A stretch of 64,000 bases of DNA, taken from NCBI RefSeq assembly GCF_902859945.1, contig NZ_CADIKL010000006.1, forward strand, positions 186,001-250,000. The letters run 5' to 3'. Below are positions 45,334 through 54,548 of the stretch, one piece after another. The notes beneath the pieces are model-generated. The model was not told the DNA's origin. It did not search any database and saw nothing but the letters and a program-made list of their open reading frames with translations. Position 1 is the stretch's first letter; every line of letters starts with the position of its first letter. The position numbers and the translations under genes were made by a program. Origin of the DNA: Paraburkholderia caffeinitolerans. Lineage in GTDB: Bacteria > Pseudomonadota > Gammaproteobacteria > Burkholderiales > Burkholderiaceae.

Positions 45334-46680
45334 GTGGCAGCTTCCTCTCTCGACAACCCGCATCACCAGGCCCCGCATGACCCGGCCCGTCAGGCCCGCA
45401 AGGCCGGCATCGCGTCGTTCGTCGGCACGACGATCGAGTGGTACGACTTCTACGCATACAGCACGGCGGCGGCGCTCGTGCTCGGCAAACTGTTTTTCCC
45501 TTCGAGCTCGCCGATGGTCGGCACGCTCGCGGCGTTCGCCTCGTTCTGGGTGGGCTTTCTCGCGCGCCCGATTGGCGGCATCGTGTTCGGCCACCTGGGC
45601 GACAAGGTGGGCCGCAAGAAGACCCTCATCATCACGCTCATGCTGATGGGCTTTTGCACCACGGCGATGGGCTTTCTGCCCACCTATGCCCAGGCGGGCG
45701 TGACCGCGCCGGTGCTGCTCATCTTTTTGCGGCTGCTGCAGGGGATCGCGATGGGCGGCGAGTGGGGCGGCGCGGTGGTGCTTTCATCCGAGCACGCGCC
45801 CAAGGGCAAGGAGATTCTCTATTCGGCCTTTGCGCAACAGGGCTCGCCCGCGGGCAACCTGCTCGCGACGGTGGCGTTTCTCGTGATTTCGATGCTCCCT
45901 GACCATCAGTTCATGACGTGGGGCTGGCGCGTGCCGTTCCTGATGTCGGCGCTGCTGGTGATCGTGGGCATGTTCATCCGCATGAGCGTGGACGAATCAC
46001 CGGCTATGAAGGAACTGCAAGCGAAGAACAAAGTGGTGAAGCTGCCGATCGGCGAAGTGCTGCGTCACCACAAGTCGCTTGTGGCGATGGGCGTGGGTGC
46101 GTGCGTGATCGCGCTTTCGGCCACCTACTTCAAGACCACGTTCGCGCTGTCGTGGGCCGTGACCTCGATTGGGTTCGATCGCACGCAATTCCTGAGCGTC
46201 ATCACTTTCGCGATCGTCGTGCAACTGATCGTGCAGCCGTTTGGCGCGGTGCTGGCCACCAAGCTCGATCTCAAGAAGGCGATCATCTACATGCTGGTGC
46301 CCGAGATCGTGGCGCTGCCGATCATGTTCATGATGATCGCCACGGGCTCGACCAAGCTCGCGATGTTCGGCATGGCGCTGGCCTCGATTCCGCATTCGCT
46401 TTATTACGCGGCCATGGCCGGCATGCTCGCGAAGGCCTTCCCGGCGCAGGTGCGCTACACGGGCATTTCGCTTTCGTACCAGATCTGCGGCATGGTGTTC
46501 GCGGGCACGACGCCGATTCTCGGCCAGTTCCTGCTGGGCGCCACGGGCAGCATTCTTTCGGTGGTCGCGCTCGGCATCGTGCACGTGATCATCACGCTGG
46601 TGTGCGCGCTGATGCTGGTGTCGCGCATGCACAGCCAGGAGGCGATGTCCGAGCGCAGCGCAGTGGCGCAGCGGGTTTGA
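45334..46680 (+). CDS. MHS-family metabolite:proton symporter (MFS)
   Basis: A 448-residue, 12-helix transporter of the metabolite:H+ symporter family: ASFVGTTIEWYDFYAYSTAAAL, loop 2-3 motif GDKVGRKKT and GIAMGGEWGGAVVL in helix 4. Relatives move shikimate, citrate, dicarboxylates or aromatic acids. Starts at GTG after CTGGAG; an upstream frame opening has no ribosome-binding site. Divergent from the IclR-led catabolic operon, so probably takes up that pathway's substrate. Confidence 0.92.
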   Translation: MAASSLDNPHHQAPHDPARQARKAGIASFVGTTIEWYDFYAYSTAAALVLGKLFFPSSSPMVGTLAAFASFWVGFLARPIGGIVFGHLGDKVGRKKTLIITLMLMGFCTTAMGFLPTYAQAGVTAPVLLIFLRLLQGIAMGGEWGGAVVLSSEHAPKGKEILYSAFAQQGSPAGNLLATVAFLVISMLPDHQFMTWGWRVPFLMSALLVIVGMFIRMSVDESPAMKELQAKNKVVKLPIGEVLRHHKSLVAMGVGACVIALSATYFKTTFALSWAVTSIGFDRTQFLSVITFAIVVQLIVQPFGAVLATKLDLKKAIIYMLVPEIVALPIMFMMIATGSTKLAMFGMALASIPHSLYYAAMAGMLAKAFPAQVRYTGISLSYQICGMVFAGTTPILGQFLLGATGSILSVVALGIVHVIITLVCALMLVSRMHSQEAMSERSAVAQRV

Positions 46681-46705
46681 ATTGCTGCGTGGGGCGCGGC
46701 GCGCC

Positions 46706-47671
46706 TCACCGCCTCCCCGCCTCCACCTCCAGATAAAGCTCGCGCAACGCCTGCCCGAACACGGTATCCACTTCGCGCTGCACGCCTGCGCGCGTGAACA
46801 GCGCGATGGGCGGCAGCGTCCAGTCGAAGGTGTACGGCACGATCGCCACGCCCGCGATATGCACGAGCTCCTCGGCGATATCGGCGGGCACGATCGACAC
46901 CGCGTTCTCGTTCGTCGCGATCATTTCGCCGATCAGCCGCGACGTGTAGCTCTCCATGATCGGCACCGGTGGGGGCACGCCCGCGTGCAAGAAGAGGTCG
47001 GAGATCTGTTCGCGCATGGGCGTGTTCGGCGCGCCCAAAATCCATTCGAGTTCCGCGAGCTTTTGCCAGCTCGACTTGCTGCGCCCGAGCCGCGCGGCGA
47101 GGCGCCGGCTCGCGATCAAGCGCGGCGTTTGCTGATACAGCACGTCGAAGCGCAACTGGCTCACCTCGGCGGTGGACGAGGCCCGCCCGATCACGAGGTC
47201 GAGCGTGTGGTCGCGCAGGAGCGGCAGCAGCGTGTCGGTCGTGCCTTCGTGGATCGTCATGGTCACGCGCTGCGGCAGGCGCGACTGCGCGAGCCGGATG
47301 GCCGCCGCGAGCGTGCGCCCTGAAATGAACGGAATCACGCCCACGTGCATCCGCGTGGCATGGCCCGCATGCACCGCTTCGATGTCGCGCGCCAAGTGGT
47401 CGAGGTCGTGCAGCATGGCCTGCGCGCGGGCCAGCACGACGTTGCCGAGCGCCGTGGGCGTCATGCCGCGCGGCGAGCGGTCGAACAGCGGCGCGCCAAA
47501 CAGGCTCTCCATCTCGGCCAGCGCGTTGGTCACCGCCGGCTGGCTGGTCGCCATGTGCTCGGCCACCCGCGTGAGCGAGCCGTGCTGGCGGATCTGCAGG
47601 AGCAGCACCAGATGGCGCATTTTCAGGCGCGCGTTCAGGCGCCTTGTGACTTCTTCGGTACTGAATGACAC
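46706..47671 (-). CDS. LysR family transcriptional regulator
   Basis: A 321-residue LysR protein: HTH about residues 18-77 (HGSLTRVAEHMATSQPAVTNALAE is its recognition region), effector domain about 100-310. Divergent from maeB with a LysR-type inverted repeat between them, so it may control malic enzyme, or may instead belong to the MHS transporter with which it is convergent. It resembles the GbpR/CbpR group acting on sugar or aromatic acid genes. Confidence 0.9.
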   Translation of the reverse strand: MSFSTEEVTRRLNARLKMRHLVLLLQIRQHGSLTRVAEHMATSQPAVTNALAEMESLFGAPLFDRSPRGMTPTALGNVVLARAQAMLHDLDHLARDIEAVHAGHATRMHVGVIPFISGRTLAAAIRLAQSRLPQRVTMTIHEGTTDTLLPLLRDHTLDLVIGRASSTAEVSQLRFDVLYQQTPRLIASRRLAARLGRSKSSWQKLAELEWILGAPNTPMREQISDLFLHAGVPPPVPIMESYTSRLIGEMIATNENAVSIVPADIAEELVHIAGVAIVPYTFDWTLPPIALFTRAGVQREVDTVFGQALRELYLEVEAGRR

Positions 47672-47712
47672 GGTCCGGTAGCCCCGGGAGGGGTATCAGG
47701 AAAAAATAATGG

Positions 47713-47735
47713 CCCCATACTAAATCAAAATGGGG
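47713..47735. promoter_or_regulatory. Inverted repeat between LysR and maeB
   Basis: CCCCAT (47713-47718) and ATGGGG (47730-47735) flank an A/T-rich 11-base centre (ACTAAATCAAA), giving a T-N11-A arrangement typical of LysR sites. It lies about 90 bases before maeB. Confidence 0.55.
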
Positions 47736-47821
47736 TCGCTATGCCGGCTCTCTAGAATGCCCTCATTCGAACACAACCGGCGCGCCGCCCTGGCGACCGG
47801 CACCATATTGGAGTGAGGAAC

Positions 47822-50107
47822 ATGAACAAGACCGAACGTCAGGCCGCCCTCGAATACCACGAATTCCCCACCCCGGGCAAGATTTCGGTCACGGCCAGCA
47901 AGCCGCTGGTCACCCAGCGCGATCTCGCGCTCGCCTATACGCCGGGCGTGGCCGTCGCTTGCGAGGAAATCGTCACCGACCCGCAGAACTCGTTCCGTTA
48001 CACGGCGCGCGGCAATCTGGTGGGCGTGATCACCAACGGCACGGCCGTGCTGGGCCTCGGCAATATCGGTGCGCTCGCTTCCAAGCCGGTCATGGAAGGC
48101 AAGGCGGTGCTGTTCAAGAAGTTCGCCGGCATCGACGTGTTCGACATCGAAGTCACTGAAAGCGATCCCGACAAGCTCGTGGACATCATCGCGAGCCTCG
48201 AAGCCACCTTCGGCGGCATCAATCTGGAAGACATCAAGGCGCCGGACTGCTTCACGGTCGAGCGCAAGCTGCGCGAACGCATGAAGATTCCGGTCTTCCA
48301 CGACGATCAGCACGGCACCGCCATCACCGTTTCGGCCGCGTTCCTGAACGGCCTGAAAGTGGTGGGCAAGGACATCACGAAGGTCAAGGTCGTGGCCTCG
48401 GGCGCGGGCGCAGCGGCGCTCGCATGTCTGGACCTGATGGTGGATCTGGGCCTGCCGCTCAAGAACATCTGGGTGACCGACCTCGCGGGCGTGGTCTATC
48501 AGGGCCGCACGGAGTTGATGGATCCGGACAAGGAGCGCTTCGCGCAGGACACCTCCGCGCGCTCGCTTGCCGAAGTGATCGACGGCGCGGACGTGTTCCT
48601 CGGCCTCTCCGCCGGCGGCGTGCTCAAGGCGGAAATGGTCAAGAAGATGGCGGACCAGCCGTTCATTCTCGCGCTTGCCAACCCCACGCCGGAAATCTTC
48701 CCCGAGGTTGCGCTCGAAGCGCGCCCGGACGCGGTGATCGCCACGGGCCGTTCGGACTTCCCGAACCAGGTCAACAACGTTCTGTGCTTCCCGTACATTT
48801 TCCGCGGCGCACTCGATGTGGGCGCAACGACCATCACGCGCAACATGGAAATCGCGGCGGTGCACGCGATTGCGAAGCTCGCCGAAGAAGAAGTCAATGA
48901 CTCGGTGGCCGCGGCCTACGGCGCTTACGATCTGCGCTTTGGTCCGACGTATCTGATTCCGCGTCCGTTCGACTCGCGCCTCATCGTGCGCATCGCGCCG
49001 GCGGTGGCGAAGGCCGCGATGGAAGACGGCGTGGCGACGCGCCCGATCGACGACTTCGGCGCCTACACGAACGAGCTGCAGCAGTTCGTGTATCACTCGG
49101 GCGCGTTCATGAAGCCGATCTTCGCGGCGGCCAAGCAGTTCGTGCGCGATGGCGCGAAGGCGCGCATCGTGTTCGCGGAAGGCGAGGAGGAGCGCGTGCT
49201 GCGCGCGGTGCAGGTGATCGTCGACGAGAAGCTCGCGCGTCCGATCCTGATCGGCCGTCCCGAAGTGCTGCTTGCGCGCATCGAGAAGTTCGGCCTGCGC
49301 CTGAAGCTCGGCGAAGACGTGGAAGTGACGAATCCTGAGTACGACGAACGTTTCCATCAGTACTGGACCACGTATTGGGAACTGCGTTGCCGCGATGGCA
49401 TTTCGAAAGAAATGGCGCGCGTGGAAATGCGCCGCCGCCTCACGCTGATCGGCGCGATGATGGTGCGCCTGGGCGACGCGGACGGCATGATCTGCGGCAC
49501 GGTGGGCGCGTATCACGACCACCTGCGCTTCGTCGACGAAGCGATCGGCATGCGCCGTGGCGCGAAGACCTACGCGGCGATGAACATCCTGCTGCTCGAC
49601 AAGCGCACGGTCGCCATCGTGGACACGCACGTGAACGACAACCCGAACGCAGAGCAGATCGCCGAATTCACGCTCGCAGCGGCGCGCCAGATGGAGTGGC
49701 TCAATCTCGCACCGAAGGTCGCGCTGCTCTCTCGCTCGAACTTCGGCTCGGGCAGCTCGGCATCGGGCACGAAGATGCGCGAAGTGCTCAAGCTCGTGAC
49801 CGAGCAGAATCCGGATCTCGAAGTGGATGGCGAAATGCACGGCGACTGCGCGCTCGACGAAGCGCTGCGCCAGCGCATCCTCCCGCATTCGAAGCTCAAG
49901 GGCGCGGCGAACCTGCTGGTGTGCCCGAACGTGGACTCGGGGAACATTGCGTACAACCTGCTCAAGACCGGCGCGGGCAGCAATGTGGCGGTGGGGCCGT
50001 TCCTGCTCGGCGTGAATGCGCCGGTGAACGTGCTCACGTCGAGCTCGACGGTGCGACGCATCATCAATATGACGGCGTTGACGGTGCTTCAGGCCAACCG
50101 TGACTGA
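47822..50107 (+). CDS. maeB: NADP-dependent malic enzyme with phosphotransacetylase-like domain
   Basis: A 761-residue MaeB-type enzyme. Residues about 15-430: malic enzyme domains with [22 protein letters not shown] and the nucleotide-binding [16 protein letters not shown]. Residues about 435-760: a phosphotransacetylase-like domain ([15 protein letters not shown], then [19 protein letters not shown]), regulatory in homologues and sensitive to acetyl-CoA. It decarboxylates malate to pyruvate with NADPH production. GGAGTGAGGAAC precedes the ATG; a strong terminator follows. Confidence 0.97.
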   Translation: MNKTERQAALEYHEFPTPGKISVTASKPLVTQRDLALAYTPGVAVACEEIVTDPQNSFRYTARGNLVGVITNGTAVLGLGNIGALASKPVMEGKAVLFKKFAGIDVFDIEVTESDPDKLVDIIASLEATFGGINLEDIKAPDCFTVERKLRERMKIPVFHDDQHGTAITVSAAFLNGLKVVGKDITKVKVVASGAGAAALACLDLMVDLGLPLKNIWVTDLAGVVYQGRTELMDPDKERFAQDTSARSLAEVIDGADVFLGLSAGGVLKAEMVKKMADQPFILALANPTPEIFPEVALEARPDAVIATGRSDFPNQVNNVLCFPYIFRGALDVGATTITRNMEIAAVHAIAKLAEEEVNDSVAAAYGAYDLRFGPTYLIPRPFDSRLIVRIAPAVAKAAMEDGVATRPIDDFGAYTNELQQFVYHSGAFMKPIFAAAKQFVRDGAKARIVFAEGEEERVLRAVQVIVDEKLARPILIGRPEVLLARIEKFGLRLKLGEDVEVTNPEYDERFHQYWTTYWELRCRDGISKEMARVEMRRRLTLIGAMMVRLGDADGMICGTVGAYHDHLRFVDEAIGMRRGAKTYAAMNILLLDKRTVAIVDTHVNDNPNAEQIAEFTLAAARQMEWLNLAPKVALLSRSNFGSGSSASGTKMREVLKLVTEQNPDLEVDGEMHGDCALDEALRQRILPHSKLKGAANLLVCPNVDSGNIAYNLLKTGAGSNVAVGPFLLGVNAPVNVLTSSSTVRRIINMTALTVLQANRD

Positions 50108-50136
50108 ATCGCGTCTGATCAGGCGCGATAGATGAA

Positions 50137-50176
50137 GAAAGGCAGTGGTCCGCAAGGGCCACTGCCTTTTTGTTTT
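50137..50176 (+). terminator. Rho-independent terminator after maeB
   Basis: AAAGGCAGTGG and CCACTGCCTTT form a perfect stem with a short GC-rich apex, followed by TTTTTGTTTTG. Confidence 0.92.
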
Positions 50177-50203
50177 GTTGCTAATTGCGTTTCTCGGTCC
50201 GGT

Positions 50204-50995
50204 TTACAGACCTCGGGGTGGCGTGATCAAGCCCATCGCGTAGCGTCGATAGATCCAGCCCGAACCGGCGCCGGAGATGGATACCGCGGCTACCAGAACC
50301 AGAATCTGCGCGAACTGGATCACCGGGCCGTGGCGGCCGTCGCGAACAGCGTAAGAGATTAACGCGGCGATTCCCATGAGCAGGACAGCGGCAACGCATA
50401 TCGTCAGAGCGATGGTGAGCCAGGTGCCGATAATGATCATGGCGTGCCCGTGAGTGTCGCGCCAGGCGGCGCGCCAGCTTAGCGGCCTGCCGATTGCGAC
50501 GTGACTCGACAGGAGGCATAGCCTCACATTCACCCAGATTGCCGCCATCGCCATGGCGCAAGCGCTTGTCATGTATAGCGCACGCGCATGCCCATGGATG
50601 CCGAGGAAGCGCGATGCCGTTGCAACGAGCATGGTGCCGCCCACCACCGCGACGATCATGACCACCATCAGGCCATACGTCAGCCCCAAATAGCGCCAGT
50701 AATCGCGGCCACCCAATGCGTCGATGGCGATGGCTTCATCGCCGAGTACAACGTAGCGCATCGCCTGGACAATGACCGCATTCGTGAGCAGGAGCTTTAC
50801 CAGCCACAACATGCCGATCACGAGCATCACCTGCAGGGAGTGCGGTGCGGGAAGGTCGCCCAGGGAGACCTGAATGAAGCGAGTGAAAAAAATCGCAGTT
50901 GTGCATACGGCAATGAATAACGGCCGCTGCAGCGCCATGTTCCACGCGTCGCGCCATGCCCCGGCGACGCACTCCCCGAAAGAGATTGTCTGCAT
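50204..50995 (-). CDS. Hypothetical multi-pass inner-membrane protein
   Basis: A 263-residue protein with about six membrane helices (for example VMLVIGMLWLVKLLLTNAVI and LTYGLMVVMIVAVVGGTML, and a C-terminal IQFAQILVLVAAVSISGAG). The layout resembles DUF-type YciC/GlpM-like proteins without catalytic motifs. The ATG at 50995 has CAGGAG upstream; a GTG five codons earlier is possible. Convergent with maeB. No function assigned. Confidence 0.8.
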   Translation of the reverse strand: MQTISFGECVAGAWRDAWNMALQRPLFIAVCTTAIFFTRFIQVSLGDLPAPHSLQVMLVIGMLWLVKLLLTNAVIVQAMRYVVLGDEAIAIDALGGRDYWRYLGLTYGLMVVMIVAVVGGTMLVATASRFLGIHGHARALYMTSACAMAMAAIWVNVRLCLLSSHVAIGRPLSWRAAWRDTHGHAMIIIGTWLTIALTICVAAVLLMGIAALISYAVRDGRHGPVIQFAQILVLVAAVSISGAGSGWIYRRYAMGLITPPRGL

Positions 50996-51247
50996 CCCAG
51001 ACTCCTGCACCGTTTCGACGGCGTTCGATTAGCGTTCTATCGATCTACGCACACGAGGCTTTGAGTCGTTCATCTTCGACGCCTCGGTAGTGTCGCGATA
51101 ATGTCGCGATTTTCCATGTCTGCCAGGAGGCTCGACTGTTCATTAGCGCGCATTGGCTGTCGAAAAACTAACGACAGCTGGATGGCGTCACGAAGAAGTA
51201 ACGCGAGCCATGCGTGTGCTTGCCGTCCTTCAGTTTTTCATGCGAAT

Positions 51248-51620
51248 GCGCAAAACGCGCAACAGGCAGCGCGGCTGGCCAGCGACGCGGCGCGGACGGC
51301 GGCGCGCGGCAATCAAGGCGCTGATCGAGGCGTCCGCTCAACGTGTCGATGCGGGCTCAGCGCTCGTGAACGATGCGGGCAACGTGATCGGAGAAATGGT
51401 TGGCTCGGTCGAGCGTGTGACGGCGATCGTCGGCGAGATCGCCGCGGCATCGCAGGAGCAGAGCACCGGCATCGAGCAGGTGAACGTGGCGGTCGCGCAG
51501 ATGGACGAGACCACGCAACACAATGCAGCGCTCGTCGAGGAGGCCTCCGCAGCGGCGCATGCGCTCGCGGAACAGGCGGTGGAATTGCGTGAAGCGGTGG
51601 GGGTATTCAAGCTCGCGTGA
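51248..51620 (+). pseudogene. Remnant of a methyl-accepting chemotaxis protein
   Basis: Two pieces of a chemoreceptor cytoplasmic domain in different frames. Piece one (51248 to about 51313) reads [20 protein letters not shown]. Piece two (about 51306 to the stop) reads [20 protein letters not shown], later [19 protein letters not shown] and [20 protein letters not shown], ending [10 protein letters not shown]. The hairpin tip that contacts CheA/CheW, normally about 60 residues between these pieces, is absent, and so are the sensor and membrane parts. The product cannot signal. Confidence 0.85.
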
Positions 51621-51671
51621 GCCGCGAGCCTTTCAAGTCGAAAATGGGATTAAACCCTTAATTTCGAATGC

Positions 51672-51704
51672 GGGCTTAATCCCAATTGAGGGCTTAATCC
51701 CAAT
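51672..51704. repeat. Tandem 15-bp repeat over the 3' end of the glycine-zipper gene
   Basis: GGGCTTAATCCCAAT at 51672-51686 and 51690-51704, an 18-bp period, with a decayed GGGATTAAACCC about 25 bases to the left. Each unit is itself partly palindromic. The right copy overlaps the stop codon of the minus-strand gene at 51694. Confidence 0.75.
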
Positions 51705-52128
51705 GATGATGCTTGCCGTGGCGATGGTGGCTGCCGTAGTGGTAATCGTTGGAATAGGAGTTCGAGCGCGAGATATTGCCGCCGAGTGCTGCACCGGCGC
51801 CGCCGCCCAATGCCGCGCCAACGAGGCCGCCGCTGCGTCCGCCCATGGCGTTACCCGCCGCCGTGCCTGCGCCGCCACCCAGTGCGCCGCCGATGATGGC
51901 GCCCGTGCGTTCGCGGCGGTTCGACGTGACTGCGCCGCCTGCGCCGCCACCCACCGCGCCACCGATCACGGAGCCCGTGGGGCCGCCCACTGCACCGCCG
52001 ATTGCCGCGCCGGCCAGACCGCCGAGTCCGCCGCCCAGCGCGTTGTTCATGTCGCCAGCCGTGGCGGGCAACGAAACTGCAGCGGCCAGCGCCGCAATTG
52101 CAACCATCGGGATGAATTTTTTCGACAT
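51694..52128 (-). CDS. Glycine-zipper exported protein with His-rich tail
   Basis: A 144-residue protein: signal peptide 1-24 (LPATAG), then an extended glycine zipper (about 28-105) built of GGAxGGxxG repeats interrupted by TSNRRERTG, and a C-terminal tail rich in Ser, Tyr and His (SHHRHGKHHHWD) that could bind metal. Probably outer-membrane associated. The start is the ATG of MSKKFIP; the ribosome-binding site is poor. Confidence 0.78.
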   Translation of the reverse strand: MSKKFIPMVAIAALAAAVSLPATAGDMNNALGGGLGGLAGAAIGGAVGGPTGSVIGGAVGGGAGGAVTSNRRERTGAIIGGALGGGAGTAAGNAMGGRSGGLVGAALGGGAGAALGGNISRSNSYSNDYHYGSHHRHGKHHHWD

Positions 52129-52441
52129 GGATAATCCACTTGTTTTAGGACGGTGCTGAGTATAGCGATCAACCTGAAAGGTCTCTGTAACAAACACGGC
52201 CTTGTGGGGTAAGACGTGTAACAAAATACTCCTGCCGTTGTAATGCAACGCTAGGGCGTTGCATGAATAGAAATAATCGGGTTGAAACGCGGTTCGGTAT
52301 TGTTCTGACGAAAAAGCTGGAATAAGCGCTTTGTGTAAATGGAGTTGTAGGGTTCGCAGAAATTTGGCTGTAAGTGCCCGCTGCTAGAGTCGTCGCAGGC
52401 GTCGTGCCTTCCGTGGCAGTCCGAACCAGATCGACCACTTC
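52129..52441. promoter_or_regulatory. Divergent promoter region with paired TGTAACAAA motifs and a hairpin
   Basis: No gene. TGTAACAAA occurs at 52186-52194 and 52217-52225 (31 bp apart, same orientation), and a perfect hairpin TGCAACGC/GCGTTGCA spans 52244-52263. The direct repeats resemble binding-site pairs of OmpR-type regulators; the regulator is unknown. Confidence 0.45.
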
Positions 52442-53323
52442 ATGCATAAAGCCCGCGCGTTTCGGCCCTTCAAGTCTCTCGCGCTACTTCTGGCCTCGCT
52501 TTTCGCGCTGTGCCTGAGCGTGCCTGGCTGGGCCTTCCAGACGAGAATCGTCTCGATCCCCAGTACGGCGATGAATCGCGCATTCGGCGCCACCGTGGTG
52601 CTACCCGACGACTACGCGCGCGGCAGCGGCGCGGCGCGCTATCCGGTGATTTACGTGTTGCACGGCTCGGGCGGCAGTTACGCCGATTGGACCTCGAACA
52701 CGCACATCGGCAAGCTGGCGGACCGTTATCACGTGATACTGGTGATGCCCGATGGCGGCCACGAAAGCTGGTACATCGATAGCCCGTTCGACCCCGCGAG
52801 CCGCTACGAAACTTATGTGGGCACCGAGGTCGTGTCGTATATCGACGCGCATTTCCGCACGCTCGCTTCGCGCGAGACACGTGCAATCACAGGCCTGAGC
52901 ATGGGCGGCTTCGGCGCGCTGCGCATCGCGCTCGATCATCGCGAGACGTTTGGCGCGGCCGGCAGCATCAGCGGCGCAGTCGATCCGCGCAACTGCGAGG
53001 ACGAGCCCGGCATCGACCGCGTATTCGGCAATCCTGCGCGCCACGCGGACTTCTGGACGCGCAATGCCATCGTGGAGGACGCGGACGGTTTCGCACATGC
53101 GCATATCGCGCTTACCATCGATTGCGGCGTGAGCGATTATTTCGTGCAGTCGAACCGTGCGCTGCACGACAAGCTCATTGCGCTAGGCGTGCCGCATGAT
53201 TACGCCGAACGCCCCGGCGGGCATACTTGGCCGTACTGGTCGAATGCCATCCGCTATCAGGTTTTGTTTTTTGCCACGTCGTTCAGGCATAACGGATGGC
53301 ACTCGCCCGCGCGGCAAGTCTGA
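52442..53323 (+). CDS. Exported esterase (S-formylglutathione hydrolase / antigen 85-like fold)
   Basis: A 293-residue alpha/beta-hydrolase of the esterase D family. Signal peptide to about residue 31 (PGWAF). Oxyanion region YVLHGSGGSYADW, nucleophile Ser153 in GLSMGGFGAL, and a C-terminal His in GGHTWPYWS; the acid is probably Asp in the CGVSDYF region. Likely a periplasmic carboxylesterase of unknown substrate. The ribosome-binding site is weak. Confidence 0.88.
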   Translation: MHKARAFRPFKSLALLLASLFALCLSVPGWAFQTRIVSIPSTAMNRAFGATVVLPDDYARGSGAARYPVIYVLHGSGGSYADWTSNTHIGKLADRYHVILVMPDGGHESWYIDSPFDPASRYETYVGTEVVSYIDAHFRTLASRETRAITGLSMGGFGALRIALDHRETFGAAGSISGAVDPRNCEDEPGIDRVFGNPARHADFWTRNAIVEDADGFAHAHIALTIDCGVSDYFVQSNRALHDKLIALGVPHDYAERPGGHTWPYWSNAIRYQVLFFATSFRHNGWHSPARQV

Positions 53324-53342
53324 TGCCGATTTGGTTCGCGCT

Positions 53343-54506
53343 TCAGCGAACCGGCAATTCGAGCCGCGCGAGTTCCGCGAAATAGCGTGCGCCGGTCATC
53401 AGAATGTCGTCGTTGAAATCGTAGCTCGCGTTATGGAGCGGCACGCCTCCGCGCTCGGGCACGTCGCCGTTGCCGATAAAGACGAAATTGCCGGGCACGG
53501 CCTGAAGAAACGCGCCGAAATCCTCGGAGATCATCATTGGCTGGACGTTTGCGTCGACGGCCGATTCGCCGGCGACGTTGCGTGCGGCGTTGACGGCGAC
53601 GTCCAGATATTCGGGCGAATTGACCGTTGGCGCGAACTCATGCGTGTATTCGAAGCTGCATTCCACGCCGTGCGTTGCGCAGATGCCCACGCTGATTTCC
53701 CGCATGCGCGTTTCGAGCAGCGTTTGCACTTCTTTCGAATAGCTCCGCGTATCGCCCTTGATGATCACATTCGACGGAATCACATTGCGGATGCCGTCCG
53801 TAATGAATTCCGTGCATGAGATCACGGCCTGCAGGCCCGGGTCGAGATTGCGCGAAACGATCGTCTGCAAGGCGAGCACGATCTGCGAGGCGATGACGAT
53901 GGGGTCCACGCCCATATGCGGACGCGCTGCGTGCGTGCCTCGGCCTTTGATATGGATAACGAAGTTATCCTCGCTCGCCATAATCCCGCCCGCGCGCGTG
54001 GCGAAGGTGCAGGCGCGCATGCCGGGCATATTGTGCGCGCCGAAAATCGCGTCCACGGGAAAGCGCTCGAACAGCCCGTCCGCCATCATCGCCTTCGCGC
54101 CCCGGCCATGCTCTTCGGCGGGCTGAAAGATAAAGCGCACGGTGCCGTCGAAATCGCGCCGCTCAGCCAGCAGGCGGGCAGCGCCGAGGATCATCGACAT
54201 ATGGCCGTCGTGCCCGCACGCATGCATCTTTCCCGCATTGAGCGAGGCGTGCCCGCGGCCCGGCGCGCATTCGGCGATGTTCAGCGCATCCATGTCGGCG
54301 CGCAGGCCGATGGCGCGCTTGCCGCTGCCGACCGTGAGGTTGGCCACCAGCCCGGTGCCGCCGATGCCGCGATGGACCTCGAGCCCCAGCGTCTTCAGGA
54401 TGCCGGCGACGTAGTCGGACGTGTTGACTTCCTCGAAGCCGGTTTCCGGGCGTTGGTGCAGATACTGGCGCCAACTTTTCAATTGTCCCTGCAGGGTGCT
54501 TTCCAT
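53343..54506 (-). CDS. M20 family amidohydrolase (hippurate/N-acyl amino acid hydrolase-like)
   Basis: A 387-residue M20D peptidase-like protein: HQRPETGFEEV, Zn-site MHACGHDGHMSM, QPAEEHGRGAKAM, the dimerisation segment GRGTHAARPHMG and MISEDFGAF. It hydrolyses N-acyl or N-carbamoyl amino acids. It starts 42 bases after the diaminopropionate ammonia-lyase gene on the same strand and probably forms an operon with it, releasing an amino acid that the lyase then deaminates. Confidence 0.92.
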   Translation of the reverse strand: MESTLQGQLKSWRQYLHQRPETGFEEVNTSDYVAGILKTLGLEVHRGIGGTGLVANLTVGSGKRAIGLRADMDALNIAECAPGRGHASLNAGKMHACGHDGHMSMILGAARLLAERRDFDGTVRFIFQPAEEHGRGAKAMMADGLFERFPVDAIFGAHNMPGMRACTFATRAGGIMASEDNFVIHIKGRGTHAARPHMGVDPIVIASQIVLALQTIVSRNLDPGLQAVISCTEFITDGIRNVIPSNVIIKGDTRSYSKEVQTLLETRMREISVGICATHGVECSFEYTHEFAPTVNSPEYLDVAVNAARNVAGESAVDANVQPMMISEDFGAFLQAVPGNFVFIGNGDVPERGGVPLHNASYDFNDDILMTGARYFAELARLELPVR

Positions 54507-54548
54507 GGATGCGTCCTTGTCGGTGCCGGTTGATGGTTAGCGTGCCGG

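Noticed and set aside
47720..50155. 811-codon minus-strand frame
   Set aside because: It is antisense to maeB, which has strong motifs and a ribosome-binding site. The antisense product is rich in Arg/His without any domain, a usual artefact of high-GC codon bias.
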